Shown: positions 1-8,308 of the stretch, in pieces | How the letters are laid out: every line of letters starts with the position of its first letter | How positions within the stretch are numbered: the first letter of the stretch is position 1 | Program-made: the position numbers and the translations under genes | Notes under the pieces: model-generated | Told to the model about the DNA's origin: nothing | Databases searched by the model: none | Seen by the model: only the letters and a program-made list of their open reading frames with translations | From: Alteromonas gracilis | GTDB lineage: Bacteria; Pseudomonadota; Gammaproteobacteria; Enterobacterales; Alteromonadaceae | DNA length: 64,000 nt | Reading direction: 5' to 3' | Assembly: GCF_002993325.1 (NCBI RefSeq) | Contig: NZ_PVNO01000002.1 | Location: 62,001-126,000, forward strand

Positions 1-1
1 T

Positions 2-451
2 ATTTCCGATGATTTGATGTGGCGTTACTATGATCTTATTAGCTTCCGTCCACTAGAAGAGATAGCTGAGCTTAAATCTCGTGTTGCTAACGGTGAAAAC
101 CCGCGTGATATTAAAATCATGTTGGCGAAAGAAATTATTGCGCGCTTCCATGACGATGCTGCAGCTGAAGGCGCGCATCAAGATTTCATCCAACGCTTCC
201 AAAAAAATGCCATTCCTGACGACATGCCGGAGCTTGAAATAGCGCTAAGCGACGAAGGCATTGCAATTGGTAATTTGCTAAAAGAAGCGAAGCTTGTTGG
301 GTCAACGTCAGACGCCATGCGTATGATTAAGCAGGGTGCAGTTAAAATTAACGGCGACAAAGTGGAAGATACCCGTTTAGTTATCACTGAAAAAGGTGAA
401 AACGTGTACCAGGTGGGTAAACGCAAGTTCGCGCGCATCACTCTTGCCTAG
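2..451 (+). CDS. tyrS: Tyrosyl-tRNA synthetase, C-terminal part (cut by window edge)
   Basis: The reading frame is open from base 2, so the gene starts before the window and only about the last 149 codons are present. The visible protein is the end of a class I tyrosyl-tRNA synthetase, which charges tRNA-Tyr with tyrosine in the cytoplasm. The first part is the helical region after the catalytic core ([14 protein letters not shown], then [14 protein letters not shown]). The last ~65 residues form an S4 RNA-binding domain ([18 protein letters not shown], then [13 protein letters not shown]), as in the TyrS type that ends in an S4 module. The ATG and TTG codons near the edge are internal. A strong hairpin terminator follows 20 bases after the stop. 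The catalytic motifs lie outside the window, so the call rests on the C-terminus alone. Confidence 0.93.
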   Translation: MSDDLMWRYYDLISFRPLEEIAELKSRVANGENPRDIKIMLAKEIIARFHDDAAAEGAHQDFIQRFQKNAIPDDMPELEIALSDEGIAIGNLLKEAKLVGSTSDAMRMIKQGAVKINGDKVEDTRLVITEKGENVYQVGKRKFARITLA

Positions 452-471
452 TGTTTTTCTGAAATGTTTTG

Positions 472-503
<32 letters not shown>

Positions 504-828
504 CTTGAAATATCAATTTTGAAACATGGTTGGCGATTTTTCTTTAAAAATACGATTTGTTGCTAGTACAACATAGACGTATTAACCAAAATTGGAAATG
601 AGCATGTTTGGCTTTTGCTTTTGTAACTAATTGGCGTTAAATGTTTTTTTAATATCTTTTACTTTTTTTAAAAAAGTTTGTCAGGTTTTTGTCATTGCCA
701 TCGTCTATAGGGGAAAAGTTAAACAATAATCCCAACTGTACGATGAGCAGTTTACGCGTTGCAGCCTGGGGTGAAACAGCAGCGATATTTAAATAAAAAA
801 TACTTAGGCAATGCAAAAGGATAGAACA
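504..828. other. Intergenic region, no gene seen
   Basis: About 325 AT-rich bases between the tyrS terminator and the next gene. I see no open frame with a ribosome binding site and no convincing -35/-10 pair. It presumably holds the promoter of the downstream membrane protein gene. Confidence 0.5.
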
Positions 829-1536
829 ATGACAACCTTAACTTCAGCTAGTACAACATACCAACACGCTAACAAGAGTCTTCCTGCGAAAGAAGCATTA
901 ACATGGCTTAAAGAAGGCTGGCAGCTTTTTAAGAAAGCACCAATCAAGCTATTAGGCCTTTCATTTTTAATGTTGCTTATAGCTGGGCTTCTTCAGGGGC
1001 TCTTGGGGCCTGTCGGGTTAGGAGTATCTAAGTGGATAAGCCCGATTTTAGCTACCTTCATGTGGTTGGCGATCGCTAATTTAGCAGTAAAAGGCAGGGT
1101 AAGCCTGTCAGGTGGGACATTGCGTTCATGGGCGAATATTGCATTATGGAGCTTAACCGGGCCCGCAATAGCGTGGATTCAATTTCAAATTGGCGATATG
1201 TTAATGGGGGCTGAGTCAATGGCGGCTTTAGCAAGCGGTAATATAGTAGATGTACCCGCTTGGAAAGTTGGGCTAATGATGGGCTCAGCGACACCAATAA
1301 ACCTACTGCTTCTATTTGTACCTTTGTTGCTAATTTTAAAGCATCATTCAATCTCAGCGTCTTTTAAAAATAGTATTGCTGCGGTAATAGGCGCTTATAA
1401 ACCCATGTTAGTAGTCGGTGTGATGATGTTCTTGAGTGTTGCACTAGCGCCTTATACCTTTGCATTATCGGGGTTAGTGTTAGGTCCTATTGTTTCATGT
1501 GCATGCTTTGTTGCTTATCAGCGTTTGTTTCGATAA
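829..1536 (+). CDS. Integral membrane protein, probably BPSS1780-like family
   Basis: A protein of about 235 residues with a short polar N-terminus, a conserved-looking stretch (ALTWLKEGWQLFKKAPIKLL) and then four or five hydrophobic segments, so it sits in the inner membrane. The W-x-x-F-K-K-x-P opening before the first membrane span resembles the BPSS1780-type membrane proteins, which have no established function. I chose the ATG at 829 because AAAAGGA lies about 8 bases upstream. The in-frame ATG at 811 overlaps that ribosome binding site and has none of its own. The sigma factor gene follows 69 bases later on the same strand, so cotranscription is possible. Function unknown. Confidence 0.72.
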   Translation: MTTLTSASTTYQHANKSLPAKEALTWLKEGWQLFKKAPIKLLGLSFLMLLIAGLLQGLLGPVGLGVSKWISPILATFMWLAIANLAVKGRVSLSGGTLRSWANIALWSLTGPAIAWIQFQIGDMLMGAESMAALASGNIVDVPAWKVGLMMGSATPINLLLLFVPLLLILKHHSISASFKNSIAAVIGAYKPMLVVGVMMFLSVALAPYTFALSGLVLGPIVSCACFVAYQRLFR

Positions 1537-1605
1537 TCGATCACTGAACGAAACTCGACAGCTCATTTACAGCGTGGAATTAAAAATAATAAAAACGGAA
1601 TTGCA

Positions 1606-2133
1606 GTGAAAGAAATCGTGCAAATTGAAAAACTGCTTTGTGAATACGCGCCACTCATGGCGCGTATTGCGGCAACGTTTGAGGCCAATAAATCCCTTCA
1701 AGATGAACTGATACAAGAAATGTCACTGGCGGTTTGGCGTGCTTTTGAAGGAGCCTCAAAAGAGGGGGGTAGTAGCTTTCGCGGAGAGGCAAGTGTGAAA
1801 ACATTTGTGGCCAAAGTAGCGCATAACAAGGCGGTTGACCACGTGATTAAAGAGCAGCGGCGTCAAGAGTTCACTCACGAGGGAGAATTTGATTCTTCTC
1901 ACACTACCAGCACTAGTTCATCTCGAGATGCAACGTTACAAGAGAATGCGATGGATCTCATGACAGGCTTACGTCAGCTCGAAATAAAGTACAGACAGGT
2001 ACTTGCCTTGCTTTTAGAAGGTTTCAGTCAGCTGGAAATTGCCAGTATGTTAGGTATCAAAGAGAGTGCCGTCGCTAAACGAGTAAGTCGCGCCCGCCAA
2101 CAGTTAACACAGATTATGGGACAGCAGCCATGA
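1606..2133 (+). CDS. ECF-type RNA polymerase sigma factor
   Basis: A protein of 175 residues with the two-domain layout of extracytoplasmic-function sigma factors. Region 2 covers roughly residues 10-85 (DELIQEMSLAVWRAFEG, then VAKVAHNKAVDHV for -10 recognition). A Ser/Thr-rich linker follows, then region 4 (LRQLEIKYRQVLALLLEGFSQLEIASMLGIKESAVAKRVSRAR) with a clear helix-turn-helix for -35 binding. It would direct RNA polymerase to a small regulon in response to a signal I cannot infer. The start is a GTG with only a weak upstream purine stretch. The stop TGA overlaps an ATG in an ATGA junction that opens a tandem array of starts. The next gene encodes a membrane protein, the usual place for an anti-sigma factor. 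Confidence 0.88.
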   Translation: MKEIVQIEKLLCEYAPLMARIAATFEANKSLQDELIQEMSLAVWRAFEGASKEGGSSFRGEASVKTFVAKVAHNKAVDHVIKEQRRQEFTHEGEFDSSHTTSTSSSRDATLQENAMDLMTGLRQLEIKYRQVLALLLEGFSQLEIASMLGIKESAVAKRVSRARQQLTQIMGQQP

Positions 2134-2195
2134 GCGAGGGTAAATCAGCCATGAGCGGACACAGAAAAGCCATGAGCGAGGGTAAAAAGCCATGA
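2130..2195 (+). repeat. Tandem 21-bp start-codon repeat forming a 21-codon mini-ORF
   Basis: Units begin at ATGs at 2130, 2151, 2172 and 2192. Each opens with ATGAGCG and ends in GCC or AGCC before the next ATG. The first three units are 21 bp apart and in frame, giving a 21-residue peptide (MSEGKSAMSGHRKAMSEGKKP). The third unit is only 20 bp, so the mini-ORF ends in a TGA at 2193-2195 that overlaps the ATG of the downstream gene at 2192. The sigma gene stop likewise overlaps the first ATG. The GAGGGT in the third unit sits correctly as a ribosome binding site for the 2192 start. Confidence 0.85.
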
Positions 2196-2797
2196 GCGAA
2201 GAAGGATTAAATGTGAGTAAAAACACTTCCAGTATGAGCGAATTAGATGAACAGCTTGCACAGTGGCAAAGTGCATATAAAGAGGCAACGCCTTCAGTGG
2301 ATACTGATTCACTGATTAAAGACACTAAAAGCGCGAGATTTAAGCTTAAACTAAAAGGTGCCTTTGATTTAGCCCTTGGGCTTGCGGTTTCTGTGTGGTG
2401 CTTAACGTTAGTGCTGTTTGAGCCCTTAACTGCCTACCAATTTTTTCTGTTTTCGGTACTTACGCCTATCCCTGTTGCGTTTGGAATATGGGGATATTGG
2501 GTAAGACAAAAGCAGTGGAGAGCGCAAACACTAGACGTGCAGTCGATGCTATCATTTAAACAAATCCAGCTACAACAGCAGTTACATTACTGGAAAGTGA
2601 GTCTTTATGGGTGTGTAGCATTGTGGTGTGGATTACTAGCGTTAGCTATTTTCAATGTGCTCATGTTCGATACGTATACCTTATGGGGTGCACAACTACT
2701 CATTAACAGTGTGGTCGTGTTCGTCGTATATCGCAGGTATAAAAAGTTAGCGGCAGACTTGCCGGCGGCGCTGGCGAGAATAGACAACATGAAATAA
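2192..2797 (+). CDS. Membrane protein coupled to the sigma factor, candidate anti-sigma factor
   Basis: A protein of 201 residues with a cytoplasmic N-terminal part of about 55 residues (ELDEQLAQWQSAYKEATPS), then two hydrophobic pairs at roughly residues 58-100 and 135-180, separated by a polar amphipathic stretch rich in Gln (SFKQIQLQQQLHYWK). It is probably a four-span inner-membrane protein with both termini inside. Position directly after an ECF sigma gene and a translational-coupling arrangement suggest it holds the sigma factor inactive. I see no zinc-binding HxxxCxxC motif of ZAS-type anti-sigma factors, so this role is inference. The ATG at 2192 was chosen because GAGGGT precedes it at normal spacing. 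The stop codon is the first part of a dispersed 28-bp repeat. Confidence 0.75.
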   Translation: MSEEGLNVSKNTSSMSELDEQLAQWQSAYKEATPSVDTDSLIKDTKSARFKLKLKGAFDLALGLAVSVWCLTLVLFEPLTAYQFFLFSVLTPIPVAFGIWGYWVRQKQWRAQTLDVQSMLSFKQIQLQQQLHYWKVSLYGCVALWCGLLALAIFNVLMFDTYTLWGAQLLINSVVVFVVYRRYKKLAADLPAALARIDNMK

Positions 2798-2822
2798 CTA
2801 ATACCAGCCCGCAAAGGTAACT
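2795..2822 (-). repeat. Dispersed 28-bp repeat, copy 1
   Basis: Read on the minus strand this is a close relative of sequences at 18149-18176 and 53421-53448, with the shared core TGCGGRYTGGTATTAGT. It overlaps the stop codon of the membrane protein gene. Confidence 0.6.
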
Positions 2823-2895
2823 ACCTACTCTGTGAGAGTTAAAATGTGCGTAATCGTGGCGTGTTACCGCAGGTGTAAAAGCTGTAGTTTCAGTT

Positions 2896-3249
2896 CTATA
2901 ACTCTAGTATAGGAGCGAAGCCCCCATAGATAAGGCGCTTACCGTCAAACGGCATGGGGTTTTCGCTATTGTTCATTCTAGGGTCTTCCATCACCTTTTG
3001 CCATGCAGTATCACGCACCTCTTTTGATGGCCAAAACGCAATTGAAAACACCACGGTTTCATTTTCTTTAGCTTTTACAGCGAGAGGAAAAGACGTTACC
3101 TCCCCATCGGGGACATCATCACCCCAAGCTTCGAGTATTTTTGTGGCGCCATACTCTTTAAAAATATCGCCAGCGAGTTTGGCGTGCTCAATGTATAACG
3201 CTTTATTTTCGGTGGGAACGGCTACAGCAAAGGCATCAATATATGACAT
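2896..3249 (-). CDS. DUF1428 family protein (YbaA-like)
   Basis: A soluble protein of 117 residues recognisable as the DUF1428 family (E. coli YbaA): MSYIDAFAVAVP at the N-terminus, the central EAWGDDVPDGEVTSFPLAVKAK block and the C-terminal MPFDGKRLIYGGFAP. The family is a ferredoxin-like alpha/beta fold resembling dimeric alpha-beta barrel proteins. Its biochemical role is not known. The length matches the family and the ATG start gives a complete fold. It stands alone, convergent to the sigma operon and 70 bases from the stop of the FAD oxidoreductase gene upstream of it. Confidence 0.9.
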   Translation of the reverse strand: MSYIDAFAVAVPTENKALYIEHAKLAGDIFKEYGATKILEAWGDDVPDGEVTSFPLAVKAKENETVVFSIAFWPSKEVRDTAWQKVMEDPRMNNSENPMPFDGKRLIYGGFAPILEL

Positions 3250-3319
3250 GAGTTTACTCCGTCAAAGAAGAAGTGACTAAAGTAGCCTAATTTATAGTCA
3301 GCATGCAATGTAAACGTTG

Positions 3320-4678
3320 CTAGCGTTCTGCAAATTTCGCCCATTGATAAAGGCCATGCAGGGCGAGCCTTCTCGCTTTCGCAAAAGGGTAGGTTTTAAG
3401 TGGTGAACAATAAAGGGGAAGGGATAAATCGACGTCACAGGAACCGAGCATACGTTGAGCGAGTCTTTGCCCAGCAAATGCGGCAAAGGAAACCCCCGAA
3501 CCGCAGTATCCCATGGCATAAGCGATAGTACAGCCAGAGCGGTGTATATTATTGTTGCTAGCGTCATTGTCGACGAAAATTCGGGGCATACTGTCTAATG
3601 ACACACTCACCCAGCCACTCCAAAAATAATCCATGGCAATACTATTTAGCGCTGGAAAACTTTTTACCATGGCGTTATAGAGACGCTGCTTTTCTGAGGA
3701 GTTGTCGGCACCTTTTCCAGTTACCGCGCCACGACCACCGAATAGTAGGCGTCCGTCGGGTAATACACGATAATAGTATTTCATCATTCGTGTATCCATA
3801 AAACTCATTGGCGCAGTTAGACCAGTTTGCGCACGCTGTTCTTCATTCATTGGAGCAGTGACAAAAATGCTCGACTGAACAGGGAATTGCTTATTATCTA
3901 CGGCGTCGTGAAAGCGCTTAGGGGTATAAGCGTTAGTGGCAATTAGTATGTGTTTGGCTGATACAGAGCCGTTCGGGGTTGTAACTACATATCCTGTCTT
4001 ATGCTTCTCGATATGGGTGGCAGGAGAGTCATAGTAAAGCGAAGCGCCAAGTGCTTTTGCTACTCGCGCATACTCGCTTACCAGTTTTAACGGATGTAAA
4101 CACGCTCCATTTACTTCAACTCCTCCGAAAGCCCCCTTAATGCCGAAGCGAGAAGTGAGATCCTCTTGACTAAGTAGGGTACTTGCTACGTTGAACTGAG
4201 ATTCATGGTGCTTTGCGCTATCGCACAGTAGGTTGGCTTGTTTTGGGCTGTGAGCAAGTTTCAAATAGGGCCCTTTAACTAGGTCTACGTGCATATCAAA
4301 GTCTGCAATACGTTGATTGAGTAGATTTACCGCGCCATCAAATTCAGCCTGCATACCTTTAGCAACCGCGTATCCCCATCTATTTTCGATGGCACTTAAC
4401 GATAGACGACCGCTTCCAGAAAGAATGAAACCGCCATTGCGACCTGCGCAGCCAAAACCCAATGAATTTGCGTCGAGCAGTGCTACCTGTTGACTAGCTT
4501 CAGCAAGCGTCATTGCAGCCGATAGCCCAGTATATCCACCTCCAATAACAAGGTAATCTGAACTTATATCTTTACTTAACGGTGGCAGCGTTTCAAGTTT
4601 GTGAGTGGCATGCCAGTAGCTTTCGGCTAGGGGCAGAGATGGTGAAACGCCGTGGGAAACTAAAGGGTCGTAAGGCAT
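3320..4678 (-). CDS. FAD-dependent amine/amino-acid oxidoreductase (DAO family, PuuB-like)
   Basis: A DAO-family flavoenzyme of about 452 residues. Near residue 43 is the dinucleotide-binding motif (DYLVIGGGYTGLSAAMTLAE), followed by LLDANSLGFGCAGRNGGFI, the pattern seen in gamma-glutamylputrescine oxidases and related amine oxidases. A second FAD-contact region near the C-terminus (YAMGYCGSGVSFAAFAGQ) is intact. It would oxidise a secondary amine or polyamine derivative, releasing an aldehyde and hydrogen peroxide. The exact substrate cannot be read. No puuA/puuC/puuD genes flank it, so a gamma-glutamylputrescine role is not supported by context. I use the ATG at 4678 rather than the TTG at 4687; neither has a clear ribosome binding site. 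It follows the GNAT gene by 33 bases and may be cotranscribed. Confidence 0.82.
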   Translation of the reverse strand: MPYDPLVSHGVSPSLPLAESYWHATHKLETLPPLSKDISSDYLVIGGGYTGLSAAMTLAEASQQVALLDANSLGFGCAGRNGGFILSGSGRLSLSAIENRWGYAVAKGMQAEFDGAVNLLNQRIADFDMHVDLVKGPYLKLAHSPKQANLLCDSAKHHESQFNVASTLLSQEDLTSRFGIKGAFGGVEVNGACLHPLKLVSEYARVAKALGASLYYDSPATHIEKHKTGYVVTTPNGSVSAKHILIATNAYTPKRFHDAVDNKQFPVQSSIFVTAPMNEEQRAQTGLTAPMSFMDTRMMKYYYRVLPDGRLLFGGRGAVTGKGADNSSEKQRLYNAMVKSFPALNSIAMDYFWSGWVSVSLDSMPRIFVDNDASNNNIHRSGCTIAYAMGYCGSGVSFAAFAGQRLAQRMLGSCDVDLSLPLYCSPLKTYPFAKARRLALHGLYQWAKFAER

Positions 4679-4711
4679 AAGAAACAAAAAGTAGTAAATA
4701 CCCGATAAAGC

Positions 4712-5311
4712 TTAAAATTCAAGAAGCATTTCTGCGCCTTCACATTCGCAATATTCCGTGCATACGGGGCAGTCGTAGCCTTCATGAATAGAAGCATAGC
4801 GCCATTTATTGGGGTGTTTTTTTATTAGCTGCCCGCCATTTTTGGTGAAATACTTAAAAGCGCTATTGCCGGGGCTAGCCAGCCAAATGTGTGCTAATCC
4901 CGCATCTGCGCCTTGTGCCTTTGCGCACTCAATAGACTTATGCAGTAATTCGCTCCCAATTCCTTTACCTTGCATGTCAGGGTCAACAGTGTTGCACTTA
5001 AAGTAGCAAACATTTTCAGCTGTCGCAGGCCACAAGGATGGCGTGCACCATTCGTCGCTTTGCCATTGGTTGTGAGCAAAGGTTAAACGAAAACCAACCA
5101 CGTTATTTTGATTCAGCGCCACCCAACTAGCGTTGATATCGCCTACAAAGCTTTTTGCATAATAATCGGCTAGCAAATCATTGGTAAGATAGTTGTCGCC
5201 ATGCACCTTATTACCCAGTGAAATTACACCAGCAAAGTGGATTGGCGAGAGTGGCGCATAGGTTATATCAAATTGCGCCAAAACGGTTTGATGCATAGGG
5301 GCTGACTTCAT
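4712..5311 (-). CDS. GNAT-family N-acetyltransferase with a C-terminal cysteine cluster
   Basis: A protein of 199 residues with the acetyl-CoA binding motif of GNAT enzymes (DPDMQGKGIGSELLHKSIECA, about residues 110-130) followed by the typical HIWLASPGNSAFKYFTKNG strand-helix pair. It would move an acetyl group from acetyl-CoA to an amine on an unidentified acceptor. Unusually, the last 25 residues hold four closely spaced cysteines (CPVCTEYCEC) followed by an acidic tail. This resembles a metal-binding knuckle and is not part of the core fold. The ATG overlaps the stop of the DUF2721 gene upstream by four bases (ATGA), so the two are translationally coupled. Confidence 0.82.
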   Translation of the reverse strand: MKSAPMHQTVLAQFDITYAPLSPIHFAGVISLGNKVHGDNYLTNDLLADYYAKSFVGDINASWVALNQNNVVGFRLTFAHNQWQSDEWCTPSLWPATAENVCYFKCNTVDPDMQGKGIGSELLHKSIECAKAQGADAGLAHIWLASPGNSAFKYFTKNGGQLIKKHPNKWRYASIHEGYDCPVCTEYCECEGAEMLLEF

Positions 5312-5709
5312 GACTTCTCTTTACTTGGAGTATGCTTTATCCCGTCCAAGTGAACATCCAAAGCCTCTACGGATATAAGTATTTCTCTCACGGACATCCA
5401 CAGTGAATAAAGCAATGAAACTAGGCTTGCAGCGAAGACCCAATTGCCTACCTGCTGGTAAGTAAGATAAATGGCGAGCATCGAAACGACGCACAGAAAA
5501 AAACTCCCTACACCAGCTATTTGCATGCGTTTGATAAGTTGAATGCGTAAACGCAGGTTTTTAATTTGAGCTTGTGTATTATCGTCTCGTTCTTCTTTCG
5601 AGAAGTTTCTGATTATCGTTGCGAGCGTCAAAAAACGATTTGTATAGGCCAAAAGTAGCAATGAAATTGCGGGAAACAACATGGCTGGGGTAGCGATATC
5701 TATTTTCAT
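5308..5709 (-). CDS. DUF2721 family small membrane protein
   Basis: A protein of about 133 residues with three hydrophobic segments. One is at the N-terminus (TPAMLFPAISLLLLAYTNRF) and two are in the second half (IAGVGSFFLCVVSMLAIYLTY and VFAASLVSLLYSLWMSV). The spacing and the polar middle (IKNLRLRIQLIKRMQ) fit the DUF2721 family of unknown function. I prefer the ATG at 5709 over the TTG at 5724; neither has a good ribosome binding site. It overlaps the downstream GNAT gene by four bases, which suggests the two are made together. Confidence 0.78.
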   Translation of the reverse strand: MKIDIATPAMLFPAISLLLLAYTNRFLTLATIIRNFSKEERDDNTQAQIKNLRLRIQLIKRMQIAGVGSFFLCVVSMLAIYLTYQQVGNWVFAASLVSLLYSLWMSVREILISVEALDVHLDGIKHTPSKEKS

Positions 5710-5870
5710 AAGAGGGTTATACAATCGAAGAATAGCAAGAGTGTATCACACGCTGTTATCAACACACAGCATACAGCGTCTTAGGTAAAGTGTGCTTTAT
5801 TAGAGGGGGTTGGGCAACACTAATAAGCGTTAGTAAGCAAAAATAACCGTGTACACAAGGGCCAACAAAG

Positions 5871-6275
5871 TTACATTCTATCGACCGTCATTCCTGCTGC
5901 ACTCCAACCTAACATGTCGCCTTCCAAATGCATGACTTCAGAAAAGTCGAGGTCTTCTAATACTTTCATGGCGAGTTTGGCTCTTCTGCCAGAGCGACAA
6001 TAAATGATGATAGGCTTATTCTTGTGATTTTCTAATTCGCTAAGGTAGTCGTTAATATTTTCGTGAGGCATATTTACTGCTCCTGGTATATGGCCATCTG
6101 CAAATTCTTGAGGAGAACGCACGTCGATAAGCAGCCAGTCTTTATTCGCAACGCGTTCAATGAGGTAAGGCGAGGCAGCAACAGATGCTTGTGAGGTCGC
6201 TTTTGCAGTACATTGAAGCGTTGCAAAGAGTGCAACACCGACAATAACAAGAAAAAACACAACAACGATTCGCAT
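5871..6275 (-). CDS. Rhodanese-like domain protein with N-terminal signal or membrane anchor
   Basis: A protein of 134 residues that starts with a hydrophobic segment (MRIVVVFFLVIVGVALFATL) followed by AKA, so it is exported or anchored in the inner membrane facing the periplasm. The rest is one rhodanese domain: the CH2A-like DVRSPQEFADGHIPGAVN motif and an active-site loop with catalytic cysteine (IIIYCRSGRRA). Such single-domain proteins carry sulfane sulfur on the cysteine and pass it to acceptors, or act in redox housekeeping. It sits 58 bases downstream of btuF on the same strand, but I see no functional link to cobalamin. Confidence 0.87.
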   Translation of the reverse strand: MRIVVVFFLVIVGVALFATLQCTAKATSQASVAASPYLIERVANKDWLLIDVRSPQEFADGHIPGAVNMPHENINDYLSELENHKNKPIIIYCRSGRRAKLAMKVLEDLDFSEVMHLEGDMLGWSAAGMTVDRM

Positions 6276-6333
6276 GCTAGAAAAACTCTTACTCTCACTT
6301 CGGAATTAGACTTAAGTATAACGCTTATGCGTT

Positions 6334-7260
6334 TTAGTTTATACCTTCACAAAGCAATTTTAGTTCATTTATTAAACGCAACGAAAAGCGACTGGTAACG
6401 TCAGGATCTACCACGAGCAACGGTGCGTCTAAGAAGTCACGGTGCTTGGCCCAAAAAACTTCAAGGTCTGTGCGTGTACTCTTTGACGCAGCCACTAATA
6501 CGTGAGGTTGCCTCATTAAAACATCTTTTACGCTTACCTGTGGATAGTCGACAGGGCTATCGTGGAACAATGTTTGGGCTCCGCATACATTAAGCAGCTT
6601 GTTGGGCCATGCTCTCGGCCCAATAGACATAAGCGGCACCGCCCATGAATAATAGAATACGGGTTTATTGGCGGTTTTTGCGTATTTCTCTTTTAGGGCG
6701 TTGAGTTCTTTAATAAATTTATCTGTTAGTGCGTTGGCACGTTTTTCTGTACCAGTCAGTTCGGCGAGTCTGTTTATTTCTCTGGGAATGTCTTCCAAAT
6801 TCTCAACGTTACTGCTAAAAACCTTAAGCCCTAGAGAGGAGAGTTTGTGAATATCCTGCGGCTTATTTCCCCCATCCCAAGCGAGGATTAGATCGGGCTC
6901 AAGGGCTATTATTGTTGCGATATCTGCACCTTGATAGTCGGCTACGCGAAGAATAGCTTTGGCTTCCTCCGGAAAGTCACTGTAATCGCTTACGCCCACA
7001 AGGTTCTTGCCTAGCCCTAAACTGAAAGCCCATTCAGTTAGGTGGGGAGCAAGGCTAACAATCTTCAATGAAGCGTTATCTTTTAACTTTATTTCATTAT
7101 ACGCCGTGCTACTTGTGCTAGCAGCATGTGAGAGCATGCTTATGAATGCAGCCGAGAAATATAGATATATAACGCGTAAACGAAATGCAGAGCGAAATAC
7201 ATTTAGCATTTTACTTTGCGTTATGTTGCTACTTTTCTGACGCATCACTACATTTCTCAT
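6334..7260 (-). CDS. btuF: Cobalamin ABC transporter periplasmic binding protein, BtuF-like
   Basis: A protein of up to 308 residues with an N-terminal hydrophobic export signal ending near SMLSHAAS, then a class III periplasmic binding fold. Typical signatures are KIVSLAPHLTEWAFSLGLGKNLVGVSDYSDFP, LEPDLILAWDGGNKP and SIGPRAWPNKLLNVCGAQTLF. BtuF captures corrinoids in the periplasm for the BtuCD importer. Placement after mtnN and cobD supports cobalamin over haem or siderophore; in E. coli btuF is also next to mtn. No btuC or btuD gene is in the window. Several in-frame ATGs lie near the start (7260, 7245, 7209). The first is reported, and any of them keeps the signal peptide. Confidence 0.87.
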   Translation of the reverse strand: MRNVVMRQKSSNITQSKMLNVFRSAFRLRVIYLYFSAAFISMLSHAASTSSTAYNEIKLKDNASLKIVSLAPHLTEWAFSLGLGKNLVGVSDYSDFPEEAKAILRVADYQGADIATIIALEPDLILAWDGGNKPQDIHKLSSLGLKVFSSNVENLEDIPREINRLAELTGTEKRANALTDKFIKELNALKEKYAKTANKPVFYYSWAVPLMSIGPRAWPNKLLNVCGAQTLFHDSPVDYPQVSVKDVLMRQPHVLVAASKSTRTDLEVFWAKHRDFLDAPLLVVDPDVTSRFSLRLINELKLLCEGIN

Positions 7261-7362
7261 TGTTTGCTGAAGCCTATAAAGTACTCGATTTATTTAATCA
7301 CTGTGAATAGATAAAAGTGATCGCTTCAAGGCCATTGACTGCTTTTATCATTATAATAAGGG

Positions 7363-8307
7363 CTAGGTAAGGGCTAAGGCCAATAACGTAAGGGAAGCCA
7401 CGGCCGTTGTTGCTAGCATTGCATACGTAATTGTAGATTTGGCAGCAATCATGTTTGAGTATTTCACATCGCCGTCGCCTCCAACTCGGGTGTAACGAAA
7501 CTTCTTATCTGCGTAAATTGCCGGCCCGCCAAGCTTTATATTGAGAACGCCGCCCATTAATGCAAGAAGAACCGAGGTTTTATCTTTCACTGGTGAACGT
7601 TTTATTGCACTCACCCCCTTGATTGGATGGCTAACAAGCAGAGTTATTAATCCACCAAACAGGGCTGGTGGAAAGGTAAGCAAATAAACGAGCTTTCGCA
7701 CCGGTCGGGCAAAATAAACCATGTTTGGCGTGCGATAATGCCATTGCCAAGACGTAAGTAACAGCAAACGATAGATAAGTGCACCAATTGGGCCAGTTAC
7801 TACATAATAAAATATGACACCGCAGTGAAGATAAAGAAATTTCAGCCACAGAGATTCAATAGCGGCTTTAGCAATGCCAATATCAGACAAAGAGTCACAT
7901 TGCCTCGCGGTCATTGTTTGCACCATCTCTCTTGCGAGAGACTTTTTATTTCTCCCCACACTTGCCAACACTCGTTTGTACTGTTGGCGCTGGTAGCCAA
8001 AATCGAGTAGCGCAATAAGAATGATGGCCTCGAAGAAAATAGGGTATTGGGCCATATAGACCAAAATGGCAATACAAATTACCAATGGAGCAAGTAGGAC
8101 AAGTGCAGCGAGAGTGCCTGAAATATAATGCTGGCTAGGGCCATAGTCGCGAGATGGTACGACTTTGCGCCCCATCTGTTGTACAAGGTAGCGCATTAGT
8201 GTTAGTGGGTGAGTTCTCTGGGGCCAGCGCCATATTGCGTCTACGGCGACGGCCAACCAAAGTACTAATAGCGACTGATATCTAGGGTCGCTAATAATGT
8301 CTGTCAT
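7363..8307 (-). CDS. cobD: Cobalamin biosynthesis protein CobD/CbiB family
   Basis: A membrane protein of 314 residues of the CbiB/CobD type, which attaches the aminopropanol-type side chain to cobyric acid. Visible family features are the N-terminal DAIWRWPQRTHPLTLMRYL region (family pattern DxxxG/xxxxHPV), several hydrophobic segments, and the C-terminal substrate-site block (ALMGGVLNIKLGGPAIYADKKF) followed by a late membrane span. The gene begins one base after the end of mtnN and is 102 bases ahead of btuF. This order suggests a role in salvaging imported incomplete corrinoids, since no other cob genes are present here. The DPVA/HPV residues are diverged from canonical CbiB, so the exact reaction is less certain than the family. 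Confidence 0.82.
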   Translation of the reverse strand: MTDIISDPRYQSLLVLWLAVAVDAIWRWPQRTHPLTLMRYLVQQMGRKVVPSRDYGPSQHYISGTLAALVLLAPLVICIAILVYMAQYPIFFEAIILIALLDFGYQRQQYKRVLASVGRNKKSLAREMVQTMTARQCDSLSDIGIAKAAIESLWLKFLYLHCGVIFYYVVTGPIGALIYRLLLLTSWQWHYRTPNMVYFARPVRKLVYLLTFPPALFGGLITLLVSHPIKGVSAIKRSPVKDKTSVLLALMGGVLNIKLGGPAIYADKKFRYTRVGGDGDVKYSNMIAAKSTITYAMLATTAVASLTLLALALT

Positions 8308-8308
8308 C

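Noticed and set aside
3320..4678. Assignment as gamma-glutamylputrescine oxidase within a puu pathway
   Set aside because: The fold fits, but no other puu genes are nearby, so only the DAO family is claimed.
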